From assembly GCA_902774215.1 (NCBI GenBank), contig CACYHU010000047.1:1-43906 (forward strand): a DNA stretch of 43,906 nucleotides, read 5' to 3'. The stretch is from an uncultured Chloroflexota bacterium (GTDB taxonomy: Bacteria > Chloroflexota > Anaerolineae > Anaerolineales > Anaerolineaceae). Shown piece after piece: positions 35,298 through 43,906 of the stretch (positions are counted from its first letter, which is position 1; each line of letters opens with the position of its first letter). The notes under the pieces are model-generated. The model did not search any database, was not told where the DNA came from, and saw only the letters and a list, made by a program, of their open reading frames with translations. Position numbers and translations under genes: made by a program.

Positions 35298-37955
35298 ATG
35301 AGAAAAGGAACCATTCAATTCCAAAAGATTCTGAGTTTTGTTTTGTTCTGTCTTGTGCTTTTCACCCTGCCGGTGATGGCGCAGGATGAGGAAATTGTTC
35401 CCGGGGGACCGATCACGAAGATCGATCTTGGGGTCGAATCGCTGAACCTTGCGGTCGGGGAAAGCTACACCTTTAATGTAAGCTTTGAACCTGAAAATAC
35501 GGTCCTGCGGACACTGGACTGGTATGTTTCGGATGAAAGCGTAATCAGTATTGATCCGCTGACTGATACCGTCACGGCGCTTGCAAACGGTGAGGCACGG
35601 GTCTTTGCTGAAAGCTTTGATCAGTTCTCCTATGCGGTCTGCACAGTGACTGTCGGTGAATCGGTTTCGAAGGATGCTTCAGTCATGAAATCCGGAAGTG
35701 ATTTTTTCGGCCTTTCTGAAAAAGATATGAAAAAGATCAGTGCTGAAACGCTTGTCCGCTATATCGATTTCATCGCCGATTCAGCTATGGACGAAGCTTC
35801 TTATGAAACTGTTTCCGACCGCGTGTTTGATGTTCTGGCTGCTGTAAAGCGCGGCACGGCAGAAGCTCAAAGTCAGCGGGCAAAAGACTGCGGTGTTGAA
35901 GATTCGGAAGCACTTAAAGAACTGAATGTTGTTACACTGACCGGCAGTCTGGATTCGATCCTTAAATACGCAAAAGAAAATCCGGATCTGCTTGAAATTT
36001 ATGAACTGGGCCCTTTTGAGATCGAGGATCCGATCGAAGAAGAAGTAAGCAGTGAGAGCGTGCAGAAAGCAGTAGGATTGCGGGATCATGTAAATGATCT
36101 CACATACATCAATTTCGCTCAGGATAAGCTTGGACTGAACGGGAAAGGCAGATGGATCGCGGTAATCGATTCCGGAATCAATTATACGAATGAGCAATTC
36201 TCCGGAAACAGACAGATCATTGAAAAATGTTTTTCCAAAACAAAGAATTTTAAGAGTTTTTCTGTTTACTCCGTGTGCACGGATGGTGCTGAGGGGCAGG
36301 GCAAATCAGCGCCCGCCGGGGCTCTGAAGAAAGATGCCTTTAATCATGGTTCTCATGTGACCGGGATCGCTGCCGGCAAAGGCGGCATTGCTCCGCTCGC
36401 GAACATCATTTCTATTCAGTCTCACACGGAAAAGAGATGGACCTGTAAAGATGCAGCGGAAAGAAAGGGTTATTCCTGCGGCGGCAATCGGTGCTGTAAA
36501 ACCTATATCAACAACTCGGATCTTGCACGTGCCTATGATTACCTGGTCACACTTTCAAAAACCAGAAATATAAAAATCGATGCGGTCAATATGAGTTATG
36601 GTGAACACAAGGAATATACAAGTACAAGCATCTGCGATAAAGAGCATAAATGGGAAAAAGACCATTTTGATAAGTTGATCGCTCAGGGAATGCTTCCGGT
36701 CGTTGCGGCGGGGAATGAGAGCTTTAATCGCGGTATTACCAGTGCAGGCTGCCTCTCCAATGCTTATGCTGTCGGCGGCCTGGCGAACAATAAAACTCCT
36801 CTCCTGCGGAAAGATTCCAATCACAGCCGCAAAGTCGATATCACCGCACCCGGAACTGATATTTATTCTGCCGGATATACACAACCTATGATGTATAAGG
36901 GCGGTACTTCGATGGCGACGCCGATGGTGACCGGCGCGATCGCTCTGGTGAAACAGCTGTATCCCGGTATGACATCTGCTGAAGCCGGACAATTTCTCAA
37001 GACGGTTTCGCAGAAAACCGTCAACAAAAGAGTTGGTGCAAACTGGAGTTTTAAATTTAAAAAACCTGTCCTGACCTTTGGCTATATACATAAGCTGACC
37101 GTACCGTATTACAACTGGATCACCGGCGGAGCGAACTCTGTTACCTTCAAAACCTACCGGATGAACCGTAATGCCACTTTTACTGCAGAAGTGAGGACGC
37201 TCTCGGGTGCGGTGATTTCCGATGTCAGTGTAGTTCCGACAATTGAAGGTAATTTCACAAAAGTCAGAGTTTCCAGTCCAAACATGCAGAACGGGCATAT
37301 TTACAAAATAAAACTGACCCGGACGATCACCGCCGGGGGAAGAAGTTATTCATCCTCTGTAAATGAATACGGACGTCCTGTAAACACTACCTCAGTAATG
37401 CCAAAGGCCAGAGGAATGGACAGCGGAGTTGTTCTGGAGTCTGTCAAAGACGGGATCCGATATTATATTTATGACCAGGCAACCGGTAAACTGGTAAAGC
37501 AGGTCTCCGTAAAAGACGGCAGCAAACCGATTGCGGTCAAGGGGTTGGTCAATGGCAGGGTGTATTCTGTTTCTGCCACAATTTTCAGACAGATAACGAT
37601 CAATAGAAACGGTAAAAAGCAGAATATCAACTTCTATTCTTCGGAATCCGCCCGCAATACCTTTATGCCGATGAGCAAGCCCTTCAATGCAATGGTCAGC
37701 TATCCTGCGGTGGCGAATCCTACCAGTGCCACAGTGAATTGTACCGCGGACAAGGGTGCTGACGGCATCAAAGTCTTTTACAGAAAGTCGTCGGATCCGA
37801 GCGGTAATTGGACATTGGGCTGTAAAACTGCAAAGGGTAAATTCACCTGTGATGTTCAGAATACAGGCCGGGGCTATGATTTCCAGGTCCGGAAATATAA
37901 AACCATTGGAGCTGCGACCTATGACGGTCCAATGGTTTTGGTCAAGGGAAGGTAA
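35298..37955 (+). CDS. Secreted Big2-subtilase C (S8 family peptidase), shorter paralog
   Basis: This is an 885-residue paralog of A and B. It has a signal peptide (1-28, PVMAQD), a Big2 domain (about 36-112; KIDLGVESLNLAVGESYTF) and a propeptide-like region (to about 245, ILKYAKENPDLLEIYELG). The triad is Asp291 (AVIDSGI), His350 (NHGSHVTG) and Ser538 (GTSMATP), with oxyanion Asn473 (AAGNES). Its Cys insert is CKDAAERKGYSCGGNRCC, slightly shorter than in A and B. The C-terminal region is about 120 residues shorter and diverged, though it keeps the final Cys-paired beta domain (CTADKGADGIKVFYR ... FTCDVQN). AAAGGA precedes the start. Adhesin-sortase 2 begins 24 bp after the stop, repeating the B/adhesin-sortase 1 arrangement. 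Confidence 0.9.
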   Translation: MRKGTIQFQKILSFVLFCLVLFTLPVMAQDEEIVPGGPITKIDLGVESLNLAVGESYTFNVSFEPENTVLRTLDWYVSDESVISIDPLTDTVTALANGEARVFAESFDQFSYAVCTVTVGESVSKDASVMKSGSDFFGLSEKDMKKISAETLVRYIDFIADSAMDEASYETVSDRVFDVLAAVKRGTAEAQSQRAKDCGVEDSEALKELNVVTLTGSLDSILKYAKENPDLLEIYELGPFEIEDPIEEEVSSESVQKAVGLRDHVNDLTYINFAQDKLGLNGKGRWIAVIDSGINYTNEQFSGNRQIIEKCFSKTKNFKSFSVYSVCTDGAEGQGKSAPAGALKKDAFNHGSHVTGIAAGKGGIAPLANIISIQSHTEKRWTCKDAAERKGYSCGGNRCCKTYINNSDLARAYDYLVTLSKTRNIKIDAVNMSYGEHKEYTSTSICDKEHKWEKDHFDKLIAQGMLPVVAAGNESFNRGITSAGCLSNAYAVGGLANNKTPLLRKDSNHSRKVDITAPGTDIYSAGYTQPMMYKGGTSMATPMVTGAIALVKQLYPGMTSAEAGQFLKTVSQKTVNKRVGANWSFKFKKPVLTFGYIHKLTVPYYNWITGGANSVTFKTYRMNRNATFTAEVRTLSGAVISDVSVVPTIEGNFTKVRVSSPNMQNGHIYKIKLTRTITAGGRSYSSSVNEYGRPVNTTSVMPKARGMDSGVVLESVKDGIRYYIYDQATGKLVKQVSVKDGSKPIAVKGLVNGRVYSVSATIFRQITINRNGKKQNINFYSSESARNTFMPMSKPFNAMVSYPAVANPTSATVNCTADKGADGIKVFYRKSSDPSGNWTLGCKTAKGKFTCDVQNTGRGYDFQVRKYKTIGAATYDGPMVLVKGR

Positions 37956-37979
37956 GAGAGAGCGACGGAGGTAAATAAG

Positions 37980-40730
37980 ATGAAACAGAATAATAAGATC
38001 ATATTACTGCTTGCCGTATTCCTGATGCTGATGACTGTTTTTACGGTTCCTGCCCTGGCAGAAGAGGGTGAAGATCCGTGTATCGCAGCCGGAACCTGTG
38101 TAGATCCGGATCCCGGTGATGATGAAACGGATCCCGGTGATGAAGATACGGATCCCGATGATGAGGATTTCATTGAAGAAGAAGCGATATCCATCTATGC
38201 AGACGGTACAACGGAATCCATGAAACTGGATCACAACATTGATTCCGAAGAAACAGGTGCGGAGCTTACCGCGGTCAACAGCGGGAAAATCACATTGACT
38301 GTAGACGAAGAAGGTATGGTTGAAATTTATGGTGCCAATGCCGGCGTCCTTATTACCACAGAAGGCTCCGGCAGCACCGTAAACGCTTCAACAAGTACCA
38401 TTGATTCAGAAATACTTGGACTGGGGATCGATGCCGGGAAAGGTACAACAGTCAGTGTAACCAACACAGATTTTATCGGCGGGAATACTGCTGTTGACAT
38501 TGTCAATGACGGCGGAACTGTCACAGTGAAAAACGGGTATGTCGAAGGTGTGGTTGGCGTGTCATTATCTTCCGGTTCCGGTGAAACGACCGTTGAAACA
38601 ACGGATATCAACGCAAACGGATACGGCATTTTCCTCGATATTACAGAGGAAGGTGAGAGCGGATCAGCTCAGGCACCGAAAGTAAAAGTAACCGTTGACG
38701 GAGATATAAAAGACGATTTAGGTAATAATCCCGGTACAGATGATCCCGGTTTTGACCCGGATGATCCTGTAGATCCAGGTGAAGAGACGGAACCGAAAGA
38801 TGCAGATAACCTTTCACCTTCCGAAGGCGGATCCGATATTCTGCCGGGTAATGATGACATTGATGACCCGGATAGTGAAAATGACGGCGATGATGAAGAA
38901 TTCACAATCGAGAACTCCACCGGTATCAGCATCACCGCTGATATCCGAGGCGCCGAGGTTGAAGCAGGCGTCAGCGGCGGGATCAGCATGTCATACGGAA
39001 ATGAGGTCGAAGCGGATAACGGATCTGTTGTAAAGTTATCTGTCGGTAAAGCAGTGGAAACAGATTATGGCAACCGTATTTCAGCCTCGGGATCTTCAAC
39101 AGTGGAGGTTTCCTTTGGAAGTGACATCAATGCCGGCGGCAAGGCGATCGATACCTATACGGATTCCGCTTCGCTGAAAGTCGGGGCCAATGGTGATGTT
39201 ATCTCGGAAGACACAGATGATGGTGACTTCGAAACTGTCGGAATTTATACAAATTCGGAAGGGGACGGAACCACAGAAATCACTGTCGGTAAGGGTATCA
39301 AAGTCACATCCAGGGAAAAGGATTATACAGCTTACGGCATTGAAGCTGCAAATATCGGCGGGAAGGTAACGATCGATGTAAATGAGAATGTGGCTGTCAG
39401 CGGTGATGATGCCGTGGGTATTTATCTCCTCAATGATCCCGACGGAGGTTCTTTCGGGGATGAGGAAGAAGGATCAGATGATCCGGATGCTGTGCCGCAT
39501 GCTGTTTCACAGCCTGAGACGCTGATAAAGATCAAAGGAAACGCTGCGGCAGCAGGAACCAGGGGCGGAACCGGTGCCGAGATCTGGAATCAGAACGGAA
39601 AGACTGATCTTCAGGTGAATGGTGACCTTACCGGATCTGAATACGGACTAAATATCAGTGCTTTTGGAACCGGACCGGATTCCTTTGCCGATATTCTGGT
39701 TGCCGGAACGATCTCCGGGAAAAAGGCCGGTATTATCGTCAATGATGAAGCGGACAACGACGGAACTGCGGATGATAATCTGAACCTGACGGTCTGGAAA
39801 GTCACACCTTCCGCGAATGGAAATATCGCCGTGGATGAAGACGGCAAGGCGAATACCAGTGTTGAAGAGAATATAAAATACATCGTCAAAATTGCCGAAG
39901 GATATGAGGATAAGATCAAAGCCGTGGATGAAAACGGCGATGACCTGCCTGTCTCTCATGGATTCTATTACGCAAAGCAGGGTCAGAGGATCTATCTTGA
40001 AGCTCTGAATGGCTATGACCTGAAAGAAGCCTATAATGGTGTAAATCCGCAGATTCCTTTGTCTAAGGACGATGAAGGCAGATTCTATCTTGACGTCCCG
40101 AAAGGCGGCGGAGTGCTGCTTTCTCCTGTAAAATCCCCTGAACCGGGACCGAGACCGGAACCGGAACCGTTCATCCCGGGGCACCATATGGACTTTTTCC
40201 GTATCGGTGATCTGCACTGGCTGCATGATGTCAAACTGCCGGGAACCGGTTTCTCTGCTTCGCATGTGACAGCCCTTCCCGCCCGCCCGCAGGGATTGTC
40301 CTACGGGACGACCGGGCTGACACTGCAGATCCCGGAACTGGGTGTTGCGGAATCCATCGTCACCGTTCCGAATGTGGATAACGAATATCCTGTCGAATGG
40401 CTTGGCAGCTCCATTGGTTTACTGGAGCAGAGCAGCCTGCCGGGCAATGGCGTTTCGGTGCTGGCAGGACATAACCATCTGAACACCACTGAGACAGGAC
40501 CTTTCCTCTTCCTTGGTTCACTGGAGGATGGTGCCCGTATGATGGTTACCGATGCCCGGAACAATATGCAGACATACCAGGTCTATGGCAATTACAAGAT
40601 CGCATCTGACGGATTTGCGGAGATAGCTGATGAAGTACGGGAGAATGCGCTGGTACTCATCACCTGTGAAGATGAATCTGTTGAAGGCGGCTATCTCAAC
40701 CGCCGCGTGATCCTCGCTGAACCGCTGTAA
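37980..40730 (+). CDS. Beta-repeat surface protein with LPGTG motif and C-terminal sortase domain (adhesin-sortase 2)
   Basis: This is a 916-residue paralog of adhesin-sortase 1. A signal peptide (1-23, VPALAE) is followed by a DPGDDET/DPGDEDT/DPDDED linker (38098-38170), beta-helix-like repeats (TTEITVGKGIKV, YGIEAANIGGKVTIDVNENVAV, GKKAGIIVNDE), an Asp/Pro-rich linker at about 245-300, and PGPRPEPEP. LPGTGF lies at 753-758, followed by the sortase domain with His831 (LAGHNHL), Cys896 (LITCED) and the terminal RR. The spacing from LPxTG to the His (74 residues) is identical in both paralogs. GGAGG lies ten bases upstream of the start. It is co-transcribed with subtilase C and followed by a strong terminator. 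Confidence 0.85.
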   Translation: MKQNNKIILLLAVFLMLMTVFTVPALAEEGEDPCIAAGTCVDPDPGDDETDPGDEDTDPDDEDFIEEEAISIYADGTTESMKLDHNIDSEETGAELTAVNSGKITLTVDEEGMVEIYGANAGVLITTEGSGSTVNASTSTIDSEILGLGIDAGKGTTVSVTNTDFIGGNTAVDIVNDGGTVTVKNGYVEGVVGVSLSSGSGETTVETTDINANGYGIFLDITEEGESGSAQAPKVKVTVDGDIKDDLGNNPGTDDPGFDPDDPVDPGEETEPKDADNLSPSEGGSDILPGNDDIDDPDSENDGDDEEFTIENSTGISITADIRGAEVEAGVSGGISMSYGNEVEADNGSVVKLSVGKAVETDYGNRISASGSSTVEVSFGSDINAGGKAIDTYTDSASLKVGANGDVISEDTDDGDFETVGIYTNSEGDGTTEITVGKGIKVTSREKDYTAYGIEAANIGGKVTIDVNENVAVSGDDAVGIYLLNDPDGGSFGDEEEGSDDPDAVPHAVSQPETLIKIKGNAAAAGTRGGTGAEIWNQNGKTDLQVNGDLTGSEYGLNISAFGTGPDSFADILVAGTISGKKAGIIVNDEADNDGTADDNLNLTVWKVTPSANGNIAVDEDGKANTSVEENIKYIVKIAEGYEDKIKAVDENGDDLPVSHGFYYAKQGQRIYLEALNGYDLKEAYNGVNPQIPLSKDDEGRFYLDVPKGGGVLLSPVKSPEPGPRPEPEPFIPGHHMDFFRIGDLHWLHDVKLPGTGFSASHVTALPARPQGLSYGTTGLTLQIPELGVAESIVTVPNVDNEYPVEWLGSSIGLLEQSSLPGNGVSVLAGHNHLNTTETGPFLFLGSLEDGARMMVTDARNNMQTYQVYGNYKIASDGFAEIADEVRENALVLITCEDESVEGGYLNRRVILAEPL
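40266..40730 (+). repeat. Near-identical sortase-encoding block, copy 2 of 2
   Basis: This is the partner of 32441-32909. The encoded residue changes are mostly conservative (I/V, T/S, N/D) and none touches the catalytic His, Cys or Arg. Confidence 0.8.
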
Positions 40731-40760
40731 AGATTCAGGTATCTGAAAAATAATCAGTAC

Positions 40761-40802
40761 AGTCACCATACCCCTGCAGAGTCAGCGGTATGGTGACTTT
40801 TA
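40761..40802 (+). terminator. Rho-independent terminator after adhesin-sortase 2
   Basis: A perfect 12-bp stem, agtcaccatacc (40761-40772) with ggtatggtgact (40787-40798), is followed by ttta. It ends the subtilase C / adhesin-sortase 2 transcript. Confidence 0.85.
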
Positions 40803-40847
40803 TTATGTTATTATTAAACATATGCTGAAAATCATAGGGAGATCATC

Positions 40848-42593
40848 ATGAATAAATTTCTTGCGGTATTTTTTGTCATACTCCTGTTTACCGGCAGCGC
40901 CTTTGCCCAAAACAGTGAACCGTCATCTCATGAGATCACGGAACGGACTTACACCTTTTATAACGGCTTCATTGACGATAAACTGGAAGAACCGTTCCCG
41001 CTTTATTTTATGAACGGTGTGGACGATGTCCCTTATGTGGAACTGGAATCCTGGATGGAGCTGATGATTTTTCTGAATCGTGATTGGCTGAAAGATCCGA
41101 ATTACGACCTGATGTTCAGCGCTGAGGGAACAGACGCGGCATATGTCCGGGAAAACGAATACCACATGCAGTTTGATTTTGCGGAAAAGACGATCCTTTT
41201 CGATGATTTCAACGCCTTTGTCCATTCTTCATCCGAAGGATCCCTGCTGGATATACTTAGCGCCAGCGGTTTCACAGAGGCCGGCGAATCCGAACTGTTT
41301 CAGCGGAATCTGGAAGCTTCCTATGACCGTTACGGTGATGAAGTGAAGCTGAACCTGTCAGATTATCATATTCCCATGGTGATGCAGGACGGGAATTACT
41401 ATCTGCCGCTGCAGACCATGAATGACATTCTGGTCTCTCCGGTGCTTCGCGCAGCCATCCTTTTCAACGGGGAATGCCTGATGATCATCAACAGAGAGCT
41501 TTTCGGTTCGGTCAGCAGAGGGTTGTCGGAGCTTGGCGAACTGTATTATAAAGCCCAGCCCGGCGAACGCAGCAGGGAACTTGCGGAATTCGGTTATTAC
41601 GAGCTTTGTTTTGTTCTGGACAATTTTTACGGGCTTAAGGAACCGCATGAGATCACAAGCTTTGACCAGTTCTTCTGGCAGATGGGCTTTGATAAGGAAT
41701 TTATAGAGGATTCAGCAAAAGAGGCCGATGATCTGCTGTATAGAGTCATCGATTATTATCTGGATGACCTGCATTCCAAATTCATCGCTTACTCTCATCT
41801 GGCAGGGGAAAAGGAAGTGGACTGGACCAACGGGCCTGCCACCCGTAAACTGGAAGAAGCTGTCAATATGTACGGCAGGGCGCGTGCAGCGGCTGATGAA
41901 TTTTATGCCGATGCTGAGAATCCAATTGTCTATGAGGAATTCGGAAATACCGCATTTCTGGTCTTTGATCATTTTGTGAACTCTTCTGCTTCCGTTTATT
42001 ACTCTGCAATCGAAAACGGGGAAGATCTTCCCCTGGATACGATCGGACTGGTGATTCGTGCACATAGTATGATTTATCGGGATGACAGCCCGATTGAAAA
42101 TGTCGTCATCGACCTCAGCAATAACCTTGGCGGCGATGTGGACGCGGCGATCTTCCTGATGGGGTGGATCCTTGGAGACGCTCCTTTCAGTGTCAAGGAT
42201 ACCTTCACCGGTGCGCTCTCTACCGCATCCTACCGGGCTGACGTGAACCTGGATCGCAAATTCAACAACGGTGATGTTCTGGATGACAAAAATATTTTCG
42301 TCCTGGTCTCACCGGTCAGCTTCTCCTCCGGCAATCTGGTACCGGCCGCGTTCAAGGCTTTGGATAAAGTCACGCTTCTGGGACGCACCACGGGTGGCGG
42401 CAGCTGCATCATCCAGCCGCTTTCCACAGCCTGGGGCACTTTCTTCCAGATCTCCGGACCGCAGCGGATGTCCTTCCTCAAAAACGGCTCATTCTATGAC
42501 ATCGATACCGGTGTAGCACCTGATTTTACCCTTCTCAAACCGGAACGCTATTATGACCGCGAATGGCTGACTGAATATATAAATGAACTCTGA
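40848..42593 (+). CDS. Secreted S41-type (tail-specific-protease-like) peptidase
   Basis: This is a 581-residue exported protein. A signal peptide (1-20, GSAFAQ) is followed by about 360 residues without firm identity; DYHIPMVMQDGNYYLPLQTMNDIL (about 165-190) resembles a copper-amine-oxidase-N-like stalk repeat. The C-terminal 200 residues fit the S41 peptidase fold: NTAFLVFDHF, NVVIDLSNNLGGDVDAA (about 418-434), and NIFVLVSPVSFSSGNLVPAAFK, where Ser493 aligns with the nucleophile, then LLGRTTGGG. No PDZ domain is visible between the parts, which differs from CtpA-type enzymes. AGGGAGA precedes the start. It forms its own unit after a terminator, and a small gene follows 16 bp later. Confidence 0.75.
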   Translation: MNKFLAVFFVILLFTGSAFAQNSEPSSHEITERTYTFYNGFIDDKLEEPFPLYFMNGVDDVPYVELESWMELMIFLNRDWLKDPNYDLMFSAEGTDAAYVRENEYHMQFDFAEKTILFDDFNAFVHSSSEGSLLDILSASGFTEAGESELFQRNLEASYDRYGDEVKLNLSDYHIPMVMQDGNYYLPLQTMNDILVSPVLRAAILFNGECLMIINRELFGSVSRGLSELGELYYKAQPGERSRELAEFGYYELCFVLDNFYGLKEPHEITSFDQFFWQMGFDKEFIEDSAKEADDLLYRVIDYYLDDLHSKFIAYSHLAGEKEVDWTNGPATRKLEEAVNMYGRARAAADEFYADAENPIVYEEFGNTAFLVFDHFVNSSASVYYSAIENGEDLPLDTIGLVIRAHSMIYRDDSPIENVVIDLSNNLGGDVDAAIFLMGWILGDAPFSVKDTFTGALSTASYRADVNLDRKFNNGDVLDDKNIFVLVSPVSFSSGNLVPAAFKALDKVTLLGRTTGGGSCIIQPLSTAWGTFFQISGPQRMSFLKNGSFYDIDTGVAPDFTLLKPERYYDREWLTEYINEL

Positions 42594-42609
42594 TGATTAG
42601 AGAGCAGAA

Positions 42610-43020
42610 ATGAATATTGCTGCTCCAAAACAGATTTCAAAGTATATTTTTGAGACACGGAATGAATCGGGAGAGGTTATCCGGGATGTAAATAAGACGA
42701 TCGAGGAAGCGCAGATCTATATCGGGCTGAATGATTCGGAGACGAAGCAGCAGAAATTCGAAACCGGACGATATATTTCGACTTTGAAGTATGTCTGCCG
42801 CAGTTTCGGAGTCCCGTTTTCCTTCAATGTTGTCGATGGCGGCTATATCCATGATAACGGAGAATATACCGAAGAGAAAACGATCGTTCTTACCTTTATC
42901 GATCAGCCGCAGGAAACCGTGGATGAGATCGCTAAAGATCTGTGCGTCATTTTTCATCAGGAATCTGTTCTTGTCACGACAGACCGTGTCCATGTGCGAA
43001 GCATACGTGAGAGGCTTTGA
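42610..43020 (+). CDS. Small conserved-looking protein of unknown function
   Basis: This is a 136-residue soluble protein without a signal peptide or TM helix. It reads as a compact alpha/beta domain: AQIYIGLNDSETKQQKFETGRYISTLKYVCRS, DGGYIHDNGEYTEEKTIVLTFI, VDEIAKDLCVIFHQESVLVTTD. The ending FHQESVLV recalls the DUF3574-type pattern, but I would not assign it. It starts 16 bp after the S41 peptidase stop, so it is probably co-transcribed. No catalytic motif is evident. Confidence 0.6.
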   Translation: MNIAAPKQISKYIFETRNESGEVIRDVNKTIEEAQIYIGLNDSETKQQKFETGRYISTLKYVCRSFGVPFSFNVVDGGYIHDNGEYTEEKTIVLTFIDQPQETVDEIAKDLCVIFHQESVLVTTDRVHVRSIRERL

Positions 43021-43210
43021 TACGGTAAAAAATCCGTATAAGTGAAAATTGAGATGCTTTCAAAAAACGGTTGAGACTGTCTTCAGAATAATAAGGATTA
43101 TGAACTGAAGCTTGAATCGGCAATGCCGTGTTTGTTTATACGGACGGTCTTTTGAATGCATCCAATGTTAAAGTAATAATTAATGTTACTAAGAAAGGGA
43201 GTGATTTGCT
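43021..43210 (+). promoter_or_regulatory. Leader of the S15 peptidase gene
   Basis: This 190-bp gap has no gene. It holds AAAGGGAG (about 43194-43201), the likely ribosome site for the GTG start at 43211, and a loose palindrome agtaa...ttact near 43170-43188. No clear promoter pair or terminator is visible. Confidence 0.35.
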
Positions 43211-43906
43211 GTGAATAAGAAGTTCATGTTGATGTTTTTGTTTTGTGTGCTTTTGTTTTCCGTGCATTCGGCAGTTATGGGTTTTCAGGATATGGATGAA
43301 TATCCGCGTTTTGAAGACGGTATGACGATGCCGATGCTGAATTATTCCGATCCGACTGTGCCGAATGAAGAAAGTGAGATCCAGCGATTTGTGGTTTATG
43401 TGGAAACGGATCACGATACCGATGGCGATGGTCTGGCGGATCTGGTCAAAGTTTTTCTGCAGGTTCCCCGGGCTGCTCTTGAGGGAAAATACAAAGCGGC
43501 GGTGCTCTTTGATCCGACACCCTATCCGGCCGGGACAAATAATGGTGTGAAAGGTTATCAGGGTTTCCCTTTTGCGGAAAAAAGCTTCGATTACGAAAAG
43601 CTCTATGAACCCGGCAGCAAACGGGAAAGCGCCGGTTTAATCACCGCGCTTGAAGCCGCAGGACAGGCGGATTCAAGCGACTGGATTTATGTATCTCCCG
43701 GGTCGGAGGATGCAGGATACTATAACAGCAAACTTTACGATTATTATCTGATCAGGGGTTTTGCTGTTGCGTTAGCCGGCGGTATCGGCACCTACGGTTC
43801 GGAGGGTTTTGAGCTCTGCGGACTGGACCTGGAACGGGATGCCCAGAAAAATGTCATCGAATGGCTGACGGGTGACCGTCCCGCTTATACAGACCGGGAA
43901 AATAAT
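43211..43906 (+). CDS. Xaa-Pro dipeptidyl-peptidase (S15/CocE-like), 5' part only
   Basis: The frame from the GTG at 43211 is open for 232 codons to the window edge. The product begins MNKKFMLMFLFCVLLFSVHSA, a signal peptide, then QRFVVYVETDHDTDGDGLADLVKVFLQVPR, DPTPYPAGTNNG, LYDYYLIRGFAVALAGGIGTYGSEG and NVIEWLTGDRPAY. This succession of D-x-DGDG-x-x-DLVKV, the PYPAGTN block and the DYY-x-x-RGFAV ... GT-x-x-SEG block is typical of S15 X-Pro dipeptidyl-peptidases. The catalytic Ser/Asp/His would lie beyond the window. It removes X-Pro dipeptides from N-termini in known homologs; export suggests peptide scavenging together with the neighbouring proteases. Confidence 0.8.
   Translation, partial: MNKKFMLMFLFCVLLFSVHSAVMGFQDMDEYPRFEDGMTMPMLNYSDPTVPNEESEIQRFVVYVETDHDTDGDGLADLVKVFLQVPRAALEGKYKAAVLFDPTPYPAGTNNGVKGYQGFPFAEKSFDYEKLYEPGSKRESAGLITALEAAGQADSSDWIYVSPGSEDAGYYNSKLYDYYLIRGFAVALAGGIGTYGSEGFELCGLDLERDAQKNVIEWLTGDRPAYTDRENN

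Overview
The window most likely comes from a member of the Chloroflexota, probably class Anaerolineae, with about 45-50% G+C. The pointers are family-level. One extracellular protein carries an NBR1-type four-tryptophan (FW) domain, which in bacteria is typical of Chloroflexota. Two secreted proteins carry an LPxTGF motif directly ahead of a sortase domain. MazG has a shortened N-terminal tetrapyrrole-methylase-like part. Many exported proteins have Gram-positive-style signal peptides and nothing suggests an outer membrane. This placement is inference; there is no rRNA, tRNA, transposase, phage gene or CRISPR array.

Left part (1-12.8 kb): mostly housekeeping. Two tandem paralogous secreted LamG-like proteins (-); a HAD-mazG-membrane protein operon (-); PHP phosphoesterase, DUF1294 and a HEPN-CBS protein (+); a type II Ca2+-type P-ATPase (-); FtsK/SpoIIIE translocase (+); and a TrmL-like SPOUT methyltransferase (+).

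Middle part (12.8-23.5 kb): regulation and unusual effectors. An unusual two-component system (HTH-first response regulator followed by a LytS-type histidine kinase, both -) faces a 965-residue protein with a permuted-papain-like His/Cys pair and no signal peptide. The divergent promoter region carries a palindrome (ATTGCCAC-N5-GTGGCAAT) inside a 76-bp block. That block recurs, ungapped and about 83% identical, 5 kb away in front of a STAS-kinase fusion gene. A secreted acidic-tailed protein lies between. Next is a thermolysin-like (M4) protease gene broken by a perfect 44-bp tandem duplication.

Right part (23.6-43.9 kb): an all-plus extracellular proteolysis and surface region. Order: subtilase A; subtilase B with adhesin-sortase 1; a solute-binding/FW-domain protein with an acidic 12-residue repeat; subtilase C with adhesin-sortase 2; an S41-type peptidase; a small unknown protein; and the start of an S15-type Xaa-Pro dipeptidyl-peptidase. 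The repeated unit is a Big2-subtilase gene followed after 24-32 bp by a beta-repeat surface protein that ends in LPxTG plus its own sortase. I regard this duplicated protease / self-sortase module as the most interesting system here. The simplest hypothesis is that the sortase domain acts in cis on the adjacent LPxTG, attaching the adhesin to a nucleophile and releasing the catalytic domain, with the partner subtilase maturing or shedding the product.

Dispersed intergenic structures include three copies of a repeat. In two of them a pair of interleaved helices is kept by compensatory changes, which suggests RNA. There is also a hairpin element flanked by 11-bp direct repeats between the methyltransferase and histidine kinase genes.
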